5,700 nt of DNA, taken from NCBI GenBank assembly GCA_937871705.1, contig CALMOO010000671.1, positions 2,319-8,018 of the forward strand, given 5' to 3'. The notes beneath the pieces are model-generated. The model did not search any database. It had not been told where the DNA came from and saw only the letters and a list, made by a program, of their open reading frames with translations. Position 1 is the stretch's first letter; each line of letters begins with the position of its first letter. Positions 5,150-5,700 of the stretch are shown here, in pieces. The stretch comes from an uncultured Hymenobacter sp. Lineage in GTDB: Bacteria > Bacteroidota > Bacteroidia > Cytophagales > Hymenobacteraceae. The translations under genes and the position numbers were made by a program.

Positions 5150-5700
5150 ATGAACACCAACGATGCAAACAACCCGATGAACACGGGTACTGGCGCCGGC
5201 TCCAACTATGGCACCCAAAATACGGGTACTGGCTTGGGCAACAGCACTGGCTCTAGCAATGAAAGCACTAGCTACTCAGCTGGCACTGACTACAGCGGCG
5301 GAACCGGCGGCGCCAGCGCGGCTAACTCAGCTGATGATTATAAGGGCAACACCAATACTACTTCGGCTTCTACCAGCGGTACCGATGGCGATGACTACAG
5401 CGCCACTGCTAAAGGCGCAGCAGTAGCTGGCACGGCTGGTGCTGTAGTGGGCCGCGGCATAGATGCGGTGCAAAACACGGCTGACCGCGCTGCTCACGCC
5501 GTAACGGGTGAGCCTTACCGCGAGGGCAGCAGCACGAGCGGCATTTTCCGCGACCGCTCGAGCGCTGAGAAAGCTTACCAGGCCCTGCACGAGCGCGGCT
5601 ACGGCAAAGACGACGTGAACCTGCTGATGTCGGATGACACCCGCAAGACGCACTTCGGCGACGACTCGGCACATACTGAACTTGGCGATAAGGCTATGGA
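5150..5700 (+). CDS. Stress-protein-like protein with YflT-like segment (3' end outside window)
   Basis: An open frame from ATG 5150 runs to the window edge: 183 complete codons and no stop. Residues 1-85 are low-complexity, dominated by Gly, Ser, Thr, Asn and Asp, with a short repeat NTGTGxG at 11-17 and 24-30; this part is probably disordered. Residues 86-120 are Ala/Gly/Val-rich (KGAAVAGTAGAVVGRGIDAV, 88-107) and then basic and helical. From about 127 comes GIFRDRSSAEKAYQALHERGY (131-151) and DDVNLLMSDDTRKTHFGDD (154-172). That strand, helix, GY/F, strand, MSDD pattern is typical of the YflT / general stress protein 17M-like fold. Related proteins are often stress-induced, and a role here is inferred only from that. 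There is no signal peptide or lipobox. The 140 bases between the terminator at 5009 and this start show no clear promoter match. Coding by composition and domain pattern is convincing; function is tentative. Confidence 0.85.
   Translation, partial: MNTNDANNPMNTGTGAGSNYGTQNTGTGLGNSTGSSNESTSYSAGTDYSGGTGGASAANSADDYKGNTNTTSASTSGTDGDDYSATAKGAAVAGTAGAVVGRGIDAVQNTADRAAHAVTGEPYREGSSTSGIFRDRSSAEKAYQALHERGYGKDDVNLLMSDDTRKTHFGDDSAHTELGDKAM

Noticed and set aside
4947..5153. Small plus-strand frame after the GRPLLS gene
   Set aside because: It reads straight through the strong terminator at 4983-5009 and has no domain-like sequence.
1..5700. CRISPR array, tRNA, rRNA, transposase or phage genes
   Set aside because: No regularly spaced long repeats, cloverleaf-like or rRNA-like sequence, or mobile-element protein motifs were seen on either strand.

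Overview
The window looks like a chromosomal housekeeping segment from a GC-rich member of the Bacteroidota, probably a Hymenobacter-like Cytophagales. The grounds are: a DAHP synthase with a chorismate mutase domain fused at its C-terminus (an arrangement known from Bacteroidota), a stand-alone proline dehydrogenase, weak or absent Shine-Dalgarno sequences, and GC-rich coding DNA broken by short AT-rich intergenic islands. The genus is an inference; no rRNA or other marker gene is present.

Layout, left to right. Positions 1-24 may hold the first eight codons of a minus-strand gene that leaves the window. Minus-strand aroB (3-dehydroquinate synthase, 101-1144) has no in-frame ATG anywhere in its open frame, so it must start at GTG or TTG. 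Divergent from it is a plus-strand gene for a small orphan lipoprotein (1295-1759). That gene converges on a minus-strand bifunctional DAHP synthase/chorismate mutase (1811-2941), with a long stem-loop between them that overlaps the lipoprotein stop codon. A 190-base divergent region (2942-3131) with two inverted repeats separates the DAHP synthase from plus-strand proline dehydrogenase (3132-4340). A small orphan gene with a GRPLLS signature follows (4559-4939) and ends at a textbook Rho-independent terminator (4983-5009). Last is the 5' part of a stress-protein-like gene (5150 to beyond the end), with a long low-complexity N-terminus before a YflT-like segment.

Function. The DAHP synthase/chorismate mutase and AroB provide steps 1 and 2 of the shikimate pathway plus the chorismate-to-prephenate step. 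Both lie on the minus strand but are separated by the oppositely oriented lipoprotein gene, so they are unlikely to share a simple operon. Proline dehydrogenase is a catabolic enzyme that needs a P5C dehydrogenase encoded elsewhere. The other three genes are not recognisable parts of either pathway.

I found no new multi-gene system, phage, insertion sequence, CRISPR array or structural RNA. The most unexpected sequence-level signal is the octamer CTACCCCC/GGGGGTAG. It occurs nine times on either strand, in coding and non-coding DNA and in several reading frames, far more often than base composition predicts.
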